A stretch of 64,000 nucleotides of DNA from DATARH01 sp035648415 (GCA_035648415.1 DASRLO010000084.1:26960-90959), one strand, 5' to 3'. Counted from the stretch's first letter, positions 15,789-24,488 are shown. Numbers and translations are program-made. The notes: generated by a model not told the origin, from the letters alone.

Positions 15789-16409
15789 ATGAGCAAGCTC
15801 AAGATTTACGGCGTCCCGCGCTCGCGCGCGTTTCGCACGCTGTGGCTGGCGAAGGAGCTGGGGCTCGACTACGACAATATCGGCACCGATTTCGCCACCG
15901 GCGAGACCCGCCAACCGGCCTATCTGGCGGTCAATCCCAACGGCCATGTCCCGGCGATCGACGACGACGGCTTCATCCTTTGGGAGTCGATGGCGATCAA
16001 CCTTTACCTGGCGAAGAAATACGGGCTCGGCACGTTCTACCCGACGAGCCTCGAGGACGAGGCGCGCGCCTGGCAATGGAGCCTCTGGGGCATGACCGAG
16101 ATCGAGCGCAACGTGCTGACCGCGATGTTCAACCGCGCGGTCTATCCCGAGGACAAGCGCGACGCCGCGGCGGCCGACGACGCCGAGAAGGATCTGCGGC
16201 ACCCGCTGGGGGTGCTCGACGGCGCGGTGGCCAAGACGCCGTATCTGCTGGGCGCCGATTTCACCGTCGCCGACCTCAACGTCGCCTCGATCCTCTCCTG
16301 GGCGCGTCCGGCGCGGATCGATTTCGCCGCGTTCCCGAAAGCCGCCGACTGGCTCGGCCGCTGCGCCCTGCGCCCCGCAGCGAAGGAAGCGCGAGCTTTG
16401 CAGCGGTAG
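15789..16409 (+). CDS. Glutathione S-transferase family protein
   Basis: A 206-aa GST. It has an N-terminal thioredoxin-like domain (KIYGVPRSRAFRTLWLAKEL; residues ~1-80, with NPNGHVPAIDDDGF and WESMAINLYLA as the glutathione-binding cis-Pro and E-S signature) and a C-terminal helical domain ending in the N-capping segment FTVADLNVASIL. A Ser of PRSRAF is the likely activating residue. It probably conjugates or reduces small electrophiles in the cytoplasm. The start at 15789 has AAAGGAG upstream. Confidence 0.92.
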   Translation: MSKLKIYGVPRSRAFRTLWLAKELGLDYDNIGTDFATGETRQPAYLAVNPNGHVPAIDDDGFILWESMAINLYLAKKYGLGTFYPTSLEDEARAWQWSLWGMTEIERNVLTAMFNRAVYPEDKRDAAAADDAEKDLRHPLGVLDGAVAKTPYLLGADFTVADLNVASILSWARPARIDFAAFPKAADWLGRCALRPAAKEARALQR

Positions 16410-16415
16410 AAATTA

Positions 16416-16497
16416 TCTCGTTTTCCCCGCGAAACGGGGCCCAGAGCAAGCCGCGAAACGGCTGCCCTGGGCCCCCGCTTGCGCGGGGAAGACAAAG
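16416..16497. repeat. Palindromic repeat, family A, copy 2
   Basis: Left arm TCGTTTTCCCCGCGAAACGG and right arm CCCCCGCTTGCGCGGGGAAG, with the internal GGCCCAGAG / CCCTGGGCC pair of family A. It lies between the convergent GST and binding-protein genes and may serve as a bidirectional transcription stop. No long T-tract is present. Confidence 0.85.
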
Positions 16498-16557
16498 AAA
16501 TTGTCCCGCCTAAGCGCTCCCTCCCCCGCAAAGAGGGGAGGTCGGGGTGGGCGTCGC

Positions 16558-17790
16558 CTATTTCGTCGCCGCCGAGTACGGATAGCGCAGCGTGCCGGTC
16601 TTATAGGCCGGCGGATCGAGGATCACCTGCACGCCCGGCTTCGAGAACTGGTCGAGGTCGTGGCCCTTCACCCCCTGGTACTGGATCGTCAGGATGCGCG
16701 GCTCGGCCCATTCGCCGTCCTCGCCAAATTTGATGTCGCCCATGATCGTCTTGAAATCGGTCGCGTGCATGTATTGCGCGAGCTTGTCTTGGTCGAGCGA
16801 GCCGACCGCGGTGACCGTCTGCTCCAGCACCTGGAACGTCGCATAGACCAGCGGCGGCACATAGTAGCCGAGCGGGTCGGTGCCGGCCTCCTTGGCGCGC
16901 GCCTGGTACTGCTTGATGAAATCGTCGACACCGGGGAAGTTCATCGTCGGCTCGTGGACGAACAGCTCGTAATCGACGATGCCGTTGAGCCGCTCGCCCA
17001 TCTGCGACTTGATCGAGCCGTATTGCAGCCCGATCACCGGCCCGCCGAACAGCTTGGCGTCGAGACCTTGCTCCTCGATCGCGCGCAGCATGCCGGCGCT
17101 GTCGGCCGGATAGGAGGCGAGGAAAAACAAATCCGGGTTGGCCGCCTTGATCGCCCGCACGATCGGGCTGTAGTCGATCGTGTTGGGCGGATAGTTTTTG
17201 TCGTAGACGATCTGCAGCCCGTCTTGCTTGATGTGCTCGCGCGCGCCGGCCATCGCGTTCTTGGCGAACTCGGCGTCGGCGCCGGCCAGGGCCACCGTCT
17301 TCGGCTTTGGGTCCATCGTCATCGCCGCGGCAAAATAGCCGGCGGTGATCGCCTCCTTGCCGTGCGGGCCGTAGGGCATGGTCTGGAAGAAGCGCGGGTA
17401 ATGGAACTCGTCGTTGACCGCGAGCGCCAGGGTATCGAGCACCATGACCTTGTGCTCGATCAGCATCGGCATCGCCGCGGCGCTGTAATTGGTGCCCGAG
17501 GCGATGATCAGATCGACCTTGTCGACGTCGAGCAGCTTGGTGTAGATGCCGGGCACCAGCGCCGGGTTGCTCTGGTCGTCGTAGTGGATCAGCTCGACCT
17601 TGCGGCCGAGCAGCCCGCCTTTGGCGTTGACCTGGTCGGCCCAAATCTGCGCGGTCAGCACGAATTGCTTGCCGCTCGCGGCGCTGCCGCCGGTTTCCTC
17701 GGCGCTGAAGCCGATCTTGATCGGATCGGCCGCGAGGGCCGAAGTAGCCGCCAGAACCAGCGCGGCCGCAAACACCCAAATGCTTCTCAT
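16558..17790 (-). CDS. LivJ-type periplasmic substrate-binding protein (ABC transporter), orphan
   Basis: A 410-aa type I periplasmic binding protein of the branched-chain amino acid / amide family. Residues 1-23 are a signal peptide ending TSALAA. The mature part begins DPIKIGFSAEETGGSAASGK with the family's binding-loop pattern, followed by QVNAKGGLLGRKVELIHYDDQSNP. The ligand-binding Ser/Thr region is IIASGTNYSAAAMP. The start at 17790 is preceded by GGGAG. No permease or ATPase genes flank it, so it must use a transporter encoded elsewhere or act as a receptor. The ligand is unknown. Confidence 0.9.
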   Translation of the reverse strand: MRSIWVFAAALVLAATSALAADPIKIGFSAEETGGSAASGKQFVLTAQIWADQVNAKGGLLGRKVELIHYDDQSNPALVPGIYTKLLDVDKVDLIIASGTNYSAAAMPMLIEHKVMVLDTLALAVNDEFHYPRFFQTMPYGPHGKEAITAGYFAAAMTMDPKPKTVALAGADAEFAKNAMAGAREHIKQDGLQIVYDKNYPPNTIDYSPIVRAIKAANPDLFFLASYPADSAGMLRAIEEQGLDAKLFGGPVIGLQYGSIKSQMGERLNGIVDYELFVHEPTMNFPGVDDFIKQYQARAKEAGTDPLGYYVPPLVYATFQVLEQTVTAVGSLDQDKLAQYMHATDFKTIMGDIKFGEDGEWAEPRILTIQYQGVKGHDLDQFSKPGVQVILDPPAYKTGTLRYPYSAATK

Positions 17791-17818
17791 GGCACTCCCA
17801 CCCAAGAACGAGCTCTCC

Positions 17819-17848
17819 GTCGTCACCCCGCTTTCGCGGGAATGACGA
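17819..17848. repeat. Palindromic half-element related to family A
   Basis: GTCGTCACCCCGCTTTCGCGGGAATGACGA-like hairpin with a CCCGC / GCGGG stem. It matches only the right half of the full family A elements. It lies between the binding protein and the aldo/keto reductase. Confidence 0.65.
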
Positions 17849-17865
17849 TTTGAAATTACGACTGG

Positions 17866-18867
17866 CTAAATAAACACGCCCTTCATCCCGCCTTCGGGAT
17901 AGCGGGTGCCGGCGGCGGCGCCGACCGGGATGACCTCGGCGATCGCGTCGAGCTCGGCCTGGCTCAGCGCGATGTCCATCGCGCCGAGATTTTCTTCGAG
18001 CCGCGACCGCGACTTGGTGCCCGGAATCGGCAGCACATCGTCGCCCTGCGCCAGCAGCCACGCGAGGCATAGTTGCGCGACGGTGCAGCGCCGGTCGGCG
18101 GCGATCGCTTCGAGCCCTTCGACATAGACCCGGTTCTTCGCGAAATTCTCGCCCTGGAAACGCGGGTGGCGGCCGCGCGTGTCGCCCTGCGCCAGGTTGT
18201 CGAGGTCGGGCACCACGCCGGCGAGCAGGCTGCGGCCCAACGGCGCGTAGGCGACAAAGGAGATGCCGAGGTCGCGCGTCACCTGGCGGGTCTCGATTCC
18301 GACCTCCGGGTAGAGCAGCGAGAATTCGCTCTGCACCGCGGCGATCGGGTGCACCTTGTGCGCGGCGGCGATGCGCTCGGGCTTGGCCTCGCAGAGGCCG
18401 AGGTAGCGCACCTTGCCCTGCTCGACCAACCGCGCCATCGCGCCGACCGTGTCCTCGATCGGCACCTTGGGATCGACCCGATGCTGGTAATAGAGGTCGA
18501 TGTGGTCGACCCCGAGCCGCTTCAGGCTCGCCTCGCACGCCCGCTGGACATGGGCCGGGCTGCCGTCGACGCCGTTGGCGCCGCCCGGCTGCTGGGTCTG
18601 GCCGAATTTCGTCGCGAGCATGACCTTGTTGCGCTGTCCCCGAGGGAGTTGGGCAAGCGCGCGGCCGAGCAAATCCTCGTTCTGGCCCCAGCCGTACATG
18701 TCCGAGCTGTCGAGATGGTCGACGCCGAGATCGACCGCCTGCTGCACGAAGGCGACCCCGGCCGCGTCGTCGCTCGGCCCGTAAACCCCCGACAGCGACA
18801 TGCAGCCGAGCCCGATCGCCGTCACCTCCGGCCCGTTCTTCCCAACCCGCCGCTTTTGTGCCGCCAT
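17866..18867 (-). CDS. Aldo/keto reductase
   Basis: A 333-aa NADPH-dependent (beta/alpha)8 oxidoreductase of the YajO / AKR13 style. The catalytic tetrad is visible: Asp and Tyr in DSSDMYGWGQNEDLLG, Lys in VMLATKFG and His in LYYQHRVD. NADP-binding residues are near the end (PIPGTKSRSRLEENL). The start at 18867 is fixed by a strong GGAGGTG Shine-Dalgarno; the frame extends upstream without one. Substrate unknown. It is divergent from the propeller gene at 18999. Confidence 0.93.
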   Translation of the reverse strand: MAAQKRRVGKNGPEVTAIGLGCMSLSGVYGPSDDAAGVAFVQQAVDLGVDHLDSSDMYGWGQNEDLLGRALAQLPRGQRNKVMLATKFGQTQQPGGANGVDGSPAHVQRACEASLKRLGVDHIDLYYQHRVDPKVPIEDTVGAMARLVEQGKVRYLGLCEAKPERIAAAHKVHPIAAVQSEFSLLYPEVGIETRQVTRDLGISFVAYAPLGRSLLAGVVPDLDNLAQGDTRGRHPRFQGENFAKNRVYVEGLEAIAADRRCTVAQLCLAWLLAQGDDVLPIPGTKSRSRLEENLGAMDIALSQAELDAIAEVIPVGAAAGTRYPEGGMKGVFI

Positions 18868-18998
18868 GAACACCTCCGTTGTGCTGCCGCCAGCATAGCG
18901 GCCGCCCGCTTCCCCCGCGAGTTTTTGTGACAAACACGATGGCGTGCCCTGGGGAGCGCGCTATGATCCCTCCACAAGTTTCGACCGAGGAGGAAGCG

Positions 18999-20063
18999 AT
19001 GGCGGGTTCGACGCATGTTTACGCCGGCGTGGCGGCCACGGTGGGCATGGAGCACAGCGGCTCGCTCGGCGGCATCTTTCGCCAGGCGCCCGGCGACAAG
19101 GGCTGGGAGCACCTGAAGAACGGCCTGCCCGAGGGCGCCGAGGTCCATGCGATCACCGTCCACCCGGCCGACCACGACACGATCTTTGTCGGCAGCACCA
19201 AGGGCATGTTCCGCAGCCACAATCGCGGCGGCAAGTTCGAGCATCTCTCGGTGCCGGGCGGCGACCCCGACATCTGGTCGATCCTCGTCCACCCCAAGGA
19301 CCCCAGCCGGCTCTATGCCGGCGCCACGCCGACCGCGGTCTACCGCTCGGACGACAGCGGCGATCATTGGAAGAAGCTCGCCGATCCGGCGCTCCCGGAC
19401 CGCGTGATCATGGCGTTCGCCTGCCGGGTGATGCGGCTCGATGTCGATCCCAATTCACCGGACGATGTGTTCGCGACGATCGAGGCCAATGGCGCAATGC
19501 GCAGCCGCAACGCCGGCGAAAGCTGGGAAGACTGCACCGCCGACCTCATCCGGTTCTGCGAGCAGCCGAAATACAAGAGCCGCATCGGCAGCCAGACCGA
19601 CATCGAAGGCATGCTCGACGGCCATGCGCTCGCCTGCAGCGCGGCGGCGCCGGGCACCGTGTTCCTCGCCAACCGCATGGGCCTCTTCAAGAGCCCCGAC
19701 CGCGGCAATACCTGGGAGGACATGGAGATCGGCCGCTTCTCGCCGCTGACCTACGGCCGCGACATCCGCACTTCGCCGCACGACCCGAGGGTGATGTACG
19801 CGGCGCTGAGCCCGGCGGCGCGCTCGACCGACGGCTCGGTCTACAAGAGCGAGGATGTCGGCCGGACCTGGAAGCGCTTCGACCACGACATCAAGGCCGA
19901 CGCGACGATGATGGGCGTGACCCTGCACCCGCGCGACCCGAACCAGGTCTACGCCGTGTCGCGCGCCGGCCAGGTGTTCGGCACCCAGGACGGCGGCAAG
20001 AGCTGGAGCGAAAGCCGCCTCCCCGAAGGCGTGCGCGACGCCTACTGCATCGCGGTGGGGTAA
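18999..20063 (+). CDS. Asp-box (BNR / sialidase-like) beta-propeller protein
   Basis: A 354-aa protein built from repeated Asp-box motifs (S-x-D-x-G-x-x-W): YRSDDSGDHWKK, MRSRNAGESWED, FKSPDRGNTWED, YKSEDVGRTWKR and FGTQDGGKSWSE. Each precedes a strand with HPxDP-type turns. There is no signal peptide and no sialidase Arg triad, so it is a propeller scaffold of the WD40/YVTN/BNR-like group rather than a clear glycosidase. GAGGAGG upstream supports the ATG at 18999. A perfect hairpin follows 23 bases after the stop. Function unknown. Confidence 0.85.
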   Translation: MAGSTHVYAGVAATVGMEHSGSLGGIFRQAPGDKGWEHLKNGLPEGAEVHAITVHPADHDTIFVGSTKGMFRSHNRGGKFEHLSVPGGDPDIWSILVHPKDPSRLYAGATPTAVYRSDDSGDHWKKLADPALPDRVIMAFACRVMRLDVDPNSPDDVFATIEANGAMRSRNAGESWEDCTADLIRFCEQPKYKSRIGSQTDIEGMLDGHALACSAAAPGTVFLANRMGLFKSPDRGNTWEDMEIGRFSPLTYGRDIRTSPHDPRVMYAALSPAARSTDGSVYKSEDVGRTWKRFDHDIKADATMMGVTLHPRDPNQVYAVSRAGQVFGTQDGGKSWSESRLPEGVRDAYCIAVG

Positions 20064-20070
20064 GGGAAGT

Positions 20071-20170
20071 CCCTCACCCTTCCCACCCCCGCGGGTCAAG
20101 CCCGCGGGGCTTGCGGCTAACGCCGTTATGGCCCCCACCCCTTCACCGCCTCGGGCTCTTTCGCCCTCCG
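20071..20170. repeat. Family B-like repeat with CCCTCACC and GCCCTCC blocks
   Basis: Contains CCCTCACCCTTCCCACCCCC at the left, a perfect hairpin in the middle, and CCCCACCCCTTCACC followed by TCGCCCTCC at the right. Similar C-rich blocks occur at 2911 and 63961. The right half is less regular, so the boundary is approximate. Confidence 0.5.
20087..20109 (+). terminator. GC-rich hairpin downstream of the Asp-box propeller
   Basis: CCCCGCGGG, loop TCAAG, CCCGCGGGG: a perfect 9-bp stem beginning 23 bases after the stop codon. It lacks a T-tract, so a terminator role is possible but not certain. It is embedded in the family B-like repeat. Confidence 0.45.
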
Positions 20171-20532
20171 ATGGTGACGGCGGGCTCTCCCGGATGGTCG
20201 CAACTCGGCTTCCGGCTTCTCGTCGGGCGACGGCGCGTGGACCATCACCGGCCCGGCCGGATGGTGGGTCAAGCTCTCGGTATCGGCCCGCGAGGCATGG
20301 CCTTCGTCGAACAGCGCCGCGGGCCCCCGCCCGTAGCGCCGCACCACCGCATCCGCCAGTGGACCGGCCAGGTCTGGTCGTTGCGCCGGTTGGTCGCCAC
20401 GACCGCCAGCCAGCGATACGCCACATCCCGTATCACCAGCCGTTCAAGCTCGCGCGCCGAGCCCGCAAAGCGCGGCGTCTCAAAGGAGCACAAGATTGAC
20501 AAGCGGGGACGCGGCTGGTCTATCCGACGGCG

Positions 20533-21642
20533 ATGCGGGGCGGCTCGATTATTCCGTGGATTGCGGCGGCGCTGCTGGCGGCAACGCCGGTAGCGTACGC
20601 CGAGGCGCCCGAGCTGCACGTCTACAACTGGTCGGATTACATCGCCCCCGACACGATCCCCAATTTCACCAAGGAGACCGGCATCGCCGTCACCTACGAT
20701 GTCTATGACGGCAACGAGGTGCTGGAGGCGAAGCTGCTTGCCGGCCGGTCGGGCTACGATATCGTGGTGCCGTCGGCGAGCCCGTTCATGGCGCGCGAGA
20801 TCGCGGCTGGCGCGTTCACCGCGCTAGATAAGACGAGGCTGCCGAACCTCAAGAACCTCGACCCGGCGATGCTGGCGCTCGCCGCCGAGGCCGACCCCGG
20901 CAACGCGCACGGCGTGCCCTATCTGTGGAGCGTCACCGGTATCGGCGACAACGAGGCGCTGGTCGCGAAGGCGCTCGGCCCAGAGGGCGACAAGGCGCCG
21001 CGCGACAGCCTCGCGCTGCTGTTCGACCCGGCGAACGCGATGAAGCTCAGCTCCTGCGGCATCTCGTTGCTCGACACGCCGCAGGAGGTGTTTCCGGCGG
21101 CGCTCGCCTATCTCGGCATCGACCCGAAGAGTCGCGACCCGGGCGACCTCGACACGGCGGCGGCGCTGCTGCTGAAAATCCGGCCCTATGTGCGCAAATT
21201 CCATTCGTCCCAGTACATCAACGATCTGGCGAACGGCGACATCTGTATCGCGCTCGGCTACTCGGGCGACATGATCCAGGCGCGCAACCGCGCGGCGGAA
21301 GCCGGGAACGGCGTCAAGATCGCATTCCGCGTCCCCAGGGAGGGCGCGCAATTCTCGATCGACATGCTCGGCATCCCAAAGGACGCCCCGCATCCCGGCA
21401 ACGCGCTCAAGTTCATCGATTATATCCTGCGGCCGGAGGTGATCGCCGCGATCAGCGACGCGGTGTCGTATCCCAACCCGAACGCGGCGGCGACGACGCT
21501 GGTCAAGCCCGAAATCCGCGTCGACCCCGCCATCTACCCGCCGGAAGCGGTGCGCCGGCTGTTCTACGTCGATTTGCCGGCGCCGCGCGATTACGAGCGC
21601 CTGCGCACCCGCGCCTGGAACCGGGTCAAGGCCGGCGAATAG
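20533..21642 (+). CDS. potF: Polyamine ABC transporter substrate-binding protein (PotF/PotD-like)
   Basis: A 369-aa periplasmic binding protein of the spermidine/putrescine family. Residues 1-23 form a signal peptide (WIAAALLAATPVAYA-EA). The mature start ELHVYNWSDYIAPDTIPNF is diagnostic of PotD/PotF, followed by YDVYDGNEVLEAKLLAG and the binding-pocket segments VPYLWSVTGIG and ALGYSGDM. It is the first gene of a four-gene importer; the ATPase starts 9 bases later. The precise polyamine cannot be told apart from sequence. Confidence 0.93.
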   Translation: MRGGSIIPWIAAALLAATPVAYAEAPELHVYNWSDYIAPDTIPNFTKETGIAVTYDVYDGNEVLEAKLLAGRSGYDIVVPSASPFMAREIAAGAFTALDKTRLPNLKNLDPAMLALAAEADPGNAHGVPYLWSVTGIGDNEALVAKALGPEGDKAPRDSLALLFDPANAMKLSSCGISLLDTPQEVFPAALAYLGIDPKSRDPGDLDTAAALLLKIRPYVRKFHSSQYINDLANGDICIALGYSGDMIQARNRAAEAGNGVKIAFRVPREGAQFSIDMLGIPKDAPHPGNALKFIDYILRPEVIAAISDAVSYPNPNAAATTLVKPEIRVDPAIYPPEAVRRLFYVDLPAPRDYERLRTRAWNRVKAGE

Positions 21643-21651
21643 AAGCGCGCG

Positions 21652-22710
21652 ATGCCGCTCCTCGAGATCGACGCGGTCAGCAAGAATTTCGGCGCGGTTG
21701 CCGCGGTCGACGGCGTGTCGCTGGCGGTCGGGGAGGGCGAGCTGTTCGCGCTCCTGGGCCCGTCGGGCTGCGGCAAGACCACGCTGCTCAGGCTTATCGC
21801 CGGGTTCGAGCTGCCGGATCGCGGCCGCATCCTGATCGATGGCGCCGACATGACCCGGATGCCGCCTTACCGGCGGCCGGTCAACATGATGTTCCAGTCC
21901 TACGCCCTGTTCCCGCATCTCGATGTCGCCGGCAACATCGCCTTCGGCCTCAAACAGGAGGGCATGGAGCGCCGCCGCCGCGACGCGCGGGTCGCCGAGA
22001 TGCTGGCGCTGGTGCAGATGTCGGATTACGCGCGCCGCCGCCCGCACGAGCTCAGCGGCGGCCAGAAGCAGCGCGTCGCCTTGGCGCGCGCGCTCGCCAA
22101 GATGCCGAAGCTGTTGTTGCTCGACGAGCCGTTGGCGGCGCTCGACCGCAAGCTGCGCGAGGAAACCCGACTCGAGCTGATCGGCATCCAGGAGCGGGTC
22201 GGCACCAGCTTTGTCTTCGTCACCCACGACCAGGAGGAAGCGCTGGGCATGGCCTCGCGCATCGCGGTGATGGACAAGGGAGGCATCGCCCAGATCGGCG
22301 GCGCGGCCGATATCTACGAGCGGCCGAGCTCGCGCTTCGTCGCCGATTTTGTCGGCGCGGTAAATCTGTTCGATGGGATGGTGGTCGCCGGCCCGGCGCT
22401 AAAGGTGGCGGGCATCGCGGCGCCCATTCCGCTGGCCGAAAGCGTCGCGTTATCCGCGGACGCGGCAGCCACGCTCGCGGTACGGCCCGAGAAGCTTCTG
22501 TTGTCGTCCGCCCGGCCGGAAGGGATCGCACTCGCCGCGACCGTGTCGTCGATCGGCTATCGGGGCGGGGTGTCGATCGTCCACCTGACGACCGCGTCGG
22601 GGCAGGCCCTCAAGGCGCAGACGGCGAGCGACGCGGCCGCCGCCTTTGAGCGCGGGATGGCGGTGTGGGCTGGCTGGGAGCCCGCCGACGCGATGGTGTT
22701 GGAGCGATGA
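21652..22710 (+). CDS. potG: Polyamine ABC transporter ATP-binding protein (PotA/PotG-like)
   Basis: A 352-aa ABC ATPase. Walker A is GPSGCGKTT (residues ~38-46), the Q-loop FQSYALFPHL, the signature LSGGQKQRVALARAL, Walker B LLLLDEPLAALDRK and the switch His in VFVTHDQEEAL. A C-terminal TOBE domain (about 280-350, LAVRPEKLLLS) is typical of the MalK/PotA branch. It energises uptake through the two permeases downstream. A palindromic repeat of 69 bp separates it from the first permease gene. Confidence 0.95.
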   Translation: MPLLEIDAVSKNFGAVAAVDGVSLAVGEGELFALLGPSGCGKTTLLRLIAGFELPDRGRILIDGADMTRMPPYRRPVNMMFQSYALFPHLDVAGNIAFGLKQEGMERRRRDARVAEMLALVQMSDYARRRPHELSGGQKQRVALARALAKMPKLLLLDEPLAALDRKLREETRLELIGIQERVGTSFVFVTHDQEEALGMASRIAVMDKGGIAQIGGAADIYERPSSRFVADFVGAVNLFDGMVVAGPALKVAGIAAPIPLAESVALSADAAATLAVRPEKLLLSSARPEGIALAATVSSIGYRGGVSIVHLTTASGQALKAQTASDAAAAFERGMAVWAGWEPADAMVLER

Positions 22711-22720
22711 CGATTTGGGT

Positions 22721-22789
22721 GCGTCCTTCGAGACGCCTGCTTTGCAGGCTCCTCAGGAGCGGCCCGTAGGGCCGCGTCTCGAAGGACGC
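22721..22789. repeat. Palindromic repeat, family C, copy 2 (inside the polyamine operon)
   Basis: Left arm GCGTCCTTCGAGACG, right arm CGTCTCGAAGGACGC, exact complements, with internal CCTGCTTTGCAGG and GGCCCGTAGGGCC hairpins. It lies in the 93-base gap between the ATPase and first permease. As mRNA it would fold into a strong structure, which could set relative expression of the upstream and downstream genes (inference). Confidence 0.85.
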
Positions 22790-22803
22790 TGGTTGCCGCC
22801 GCG

Positions 22804-23673
22804 ATGACCGGTTTCGGCTGGCGGCGCTGGGTGCTGATCGCGCCGCCGTTTCTGTGGCTCGCGGTGTTTTTCCTGCTGCCGCTCGGCGTCGTGGCGGCGA
22901 TCAGCCTGTCGCAGAGCGCCGATGCGATCCCGCCTTACGCGCCGCTCTTCACCCACGGCCCGCACGGGTTCGAAGTCCATGCGAACCTCGACAATTACCG
23001 GCTGATCGCCGGCGACCTGCGCGCCTATGCGAATTCGCTGGTCTACGCCGCGCTGGCGACGGCGCTGTGCCTTCTCGCCGGGTATCCGATCGCTTTCGCC
23101 ATCGCCCGCGCACCGCAGGCGTGGCGCAACCCGCTGCTGTTTTTCATGATCCTGCCGTTTTGGACCAGCCTCCTGATCCGCGTTTATGCGTGGATCGCGA
23201 TCCTGCAGCCGACCGGACTCTTGAACCGGGCGCTGCGGGCGCTGGGCCTGATCGATGCGCCGCTGATGCTGATCTATAACGATTTTTCGGTGGTGCTCGG
23301 CCTCGTCTACGCCTATTTGCCGTTCATGGTCCTGCCGCTTTACGGCAGCCTGTCGCGGCTCGACGAAAGCCTCGTCGAGGCGGCGGCCGATCTCGGGGCG
23401 CGGCCCGTCCGCGTTTTCTTCGGGATCGTGCTGCCGCTGTCGCTGCCGGGGGTCGCGGCCGGGGCGCTGTTGGTCTTCATCCCGGCGATCGGCGAGTTCG
23501 TCATCCCCGATCTTTTGGGCGGGCCGGGGACATTGATGGTCGGCAAGGTGCTGTGGCAGGAATTCTTCGACAATGTCGATTGGCCGGCGGCGGCGGCGGT
23601 GGCGATGGTGCTGGTGGTGCTGTTGACCGTGCCGCTGCTGCTCGCGCAGCGCCTCGCCGAGCGCCGGGCATGA
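22804..23673 (+). CDS. potH: Polyamine ABC transporter permease (PotB/PotH-like)
   Basis: A 289-aa inner-membrane permease with about six helices. The N-terminal helix is FLWLAVFFLLPLGVVAAISLS. The EAA loop that contacts the ATPase is SLVEAAADLGARPVRVFFGIVLPLSLPG (about residues 190-217). The sequence PDLLGGPGTLMVGKVLWQEFF near the end is characteristic of PotB/PotH. Its stop overlaps the next gene (ATGA at 23670-23673), indicating coupling. Confidence 0.94.
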   Translation: MTGFGWRRWVLIAPPFLWLAVFFLLPLGVVAAISLSQSADAIPPYAPLFTHGPHGFEVHANLDNYRLIAGDLRAYANSLVYAALATALCLLAGYPIAFAIARAPQAWRNPLLFFMILPFWTSLLIRVYAWIAILQPTGLLNRALRALGLIDAPLMLIYNDFSVVLGLVYAYLPFMVLPLYGSLSRLDESLVEAAADLGARPVRVFFGIVLPLSLPGVAAGALLVFIPAIGEFVIPDLLGGPGTLMVGKVLWQEFFDNVDWPAAAAVAMVLVVLLTVPLLLAQRLAERRA

Positions 23674-24488
23674 GCAGGCGCATCACCGGCCTGCGGGCCG
23701 CCGCGCTGGCGCTCGGCTTCGGGTTTCTCTACCTGCCGATCGCGCTGCTGGTCGTCTATTCGTTCAACGCCTCGCGGCTGGTCGCGGTGTGGAGCGGCTG
23801 GTCCGTGCAGTGGTACGGCGCGCTGATCGCGGACGGCAAGTTCCGCGGCGCGGCGCTCGTCAGCCTCGAGGTCGGGGTGATGGCGGCGAGCCTCGCGCTG
23901 GTGCTCGGCGCCGGCGCCGGGTTCGCGATCGCGCGCTTTCGGCGGTTTCCTGGGCGGCTCGTCTTCGGCTTTATGGTGATGGCGCCGCTGGTGGTGCCCG
24001 AAATCATCCTTGGCCTGTCGCTGCTGCTGCTGTTCGTGGCCTCGCAAGCCTGGCTCGGATGGCCGGCGAGCCGCGGCATCATGACCGTGACGATCGCCCA
24101 TGCGATGTTCGGCTCGTGCTTTGTCGCGGTCTTGGTGCGCGCCCAGCTCGCCGGGTTCGACCGCGGCCTCGAAGAGGCGGCGCTCGACCTCGGCGCGCGA
24201 CCGGGAAGCGTGCTGTGGCGCGTTACATTGCCGGGGATCAGCCCGGCGCTGGTCTCGGGCTGGCTGCTGGCCTTCACCCTGTCGCTGGACGACCTCGTCG
24301 TCGCCAGCTTTGTTTCCGGCCCGGCGGCGACGACCTTGCCGATGGCGGTCTATTCGAGCGTGCGGATCGGCGTCACGCCGGAGATCAACGCGCTGGCGAC
24401 GATGTTCATCGCCGTCGTGGTCGTCGTCGTCGCGCTCGCCTTTTCGCTGATCGCGCGGCAGGAACGCCGCCGGCTCCAGGCTTGGTGA
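23670..24488 (+). CDS. potI: Polyamine ABC transporter permease (PotC/PotI-like)
   Basis: A 272-aa permease with about six helices. Early FLYLPIALLVVYSFNASR and the EAA loop LEEAALDLGARPGSVLWRVTLPGISPAL are typical of PotC/PotI. LSLDDLVVASFVSGPAATTLP matches the conserved region following the loop. The ATG at 23670 overlaps the previous stop; the longer open frame upstream is overlap only. It completes a binding protein, ATPase and permease pair importer. Confidence 0.94.
   Translation: MSRRITGLRAAALALGFGFLYLPIALLVVYSFNASRLVAVWSGWSVQWYGALIADGKFRGAALVSLEVGVMAASLALVLGAGAGFAIARFRRFPGRLVFGFMVMAPLVVPEIILGLSLLLLFVASQAWLGWPASRGIMTVTIAHAMFGSCFVAVLVRAQLAGFDRGLEEAALDLGARPGSVLWRVTLPGISPALVSGWLLAFTLSLDDLVVASFVSGPAATTLPMAVYSSVRIGVTPEINALATMFIAVVVVVVALAFSLIARQERRRLQAW

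Larger units (their letters stand above)
20064..20532. other. Long intergenic region with a GC hairpin and family B repeat
   Basis: About 470 bases without a convincing gene. The first ~100 bases are a CCCTC-type repeat with a strong hairpin. Short open frames exist on both strands (for example on the minus strand around 20126-20347 and 20269-20500), but none has a recognisable domain or ribosome site. A TTGACA at 20496-20501 lies only 31 bases before the polyamine-binding gene, with no matching -10. Confidence 0.5.

Noticed and set aside
18925..18967. Promoter for the Asp-box propeller (TATGAT at 18962-18967)
   Set aside because: The -10 is good, but no -35 is found at 15-19 bp; TTGTGA lies 31 bp upstream.
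20126..20500. A small, possibly frameshifted gene on the minus strand in the gap before the polyamine operon
   Set aside because: Two overlapping frames could be joined by a frameshift, but no domain, ribosome site or conserved pattern is visible and the 5' part runs into the repeat.
20496..20532. Promoter for the polyamine operon (TTGACA at 20496-20501)
   Set aside because: No acceptable -10 at 16-18 bp, and the start codon would be too close to any transcript start.
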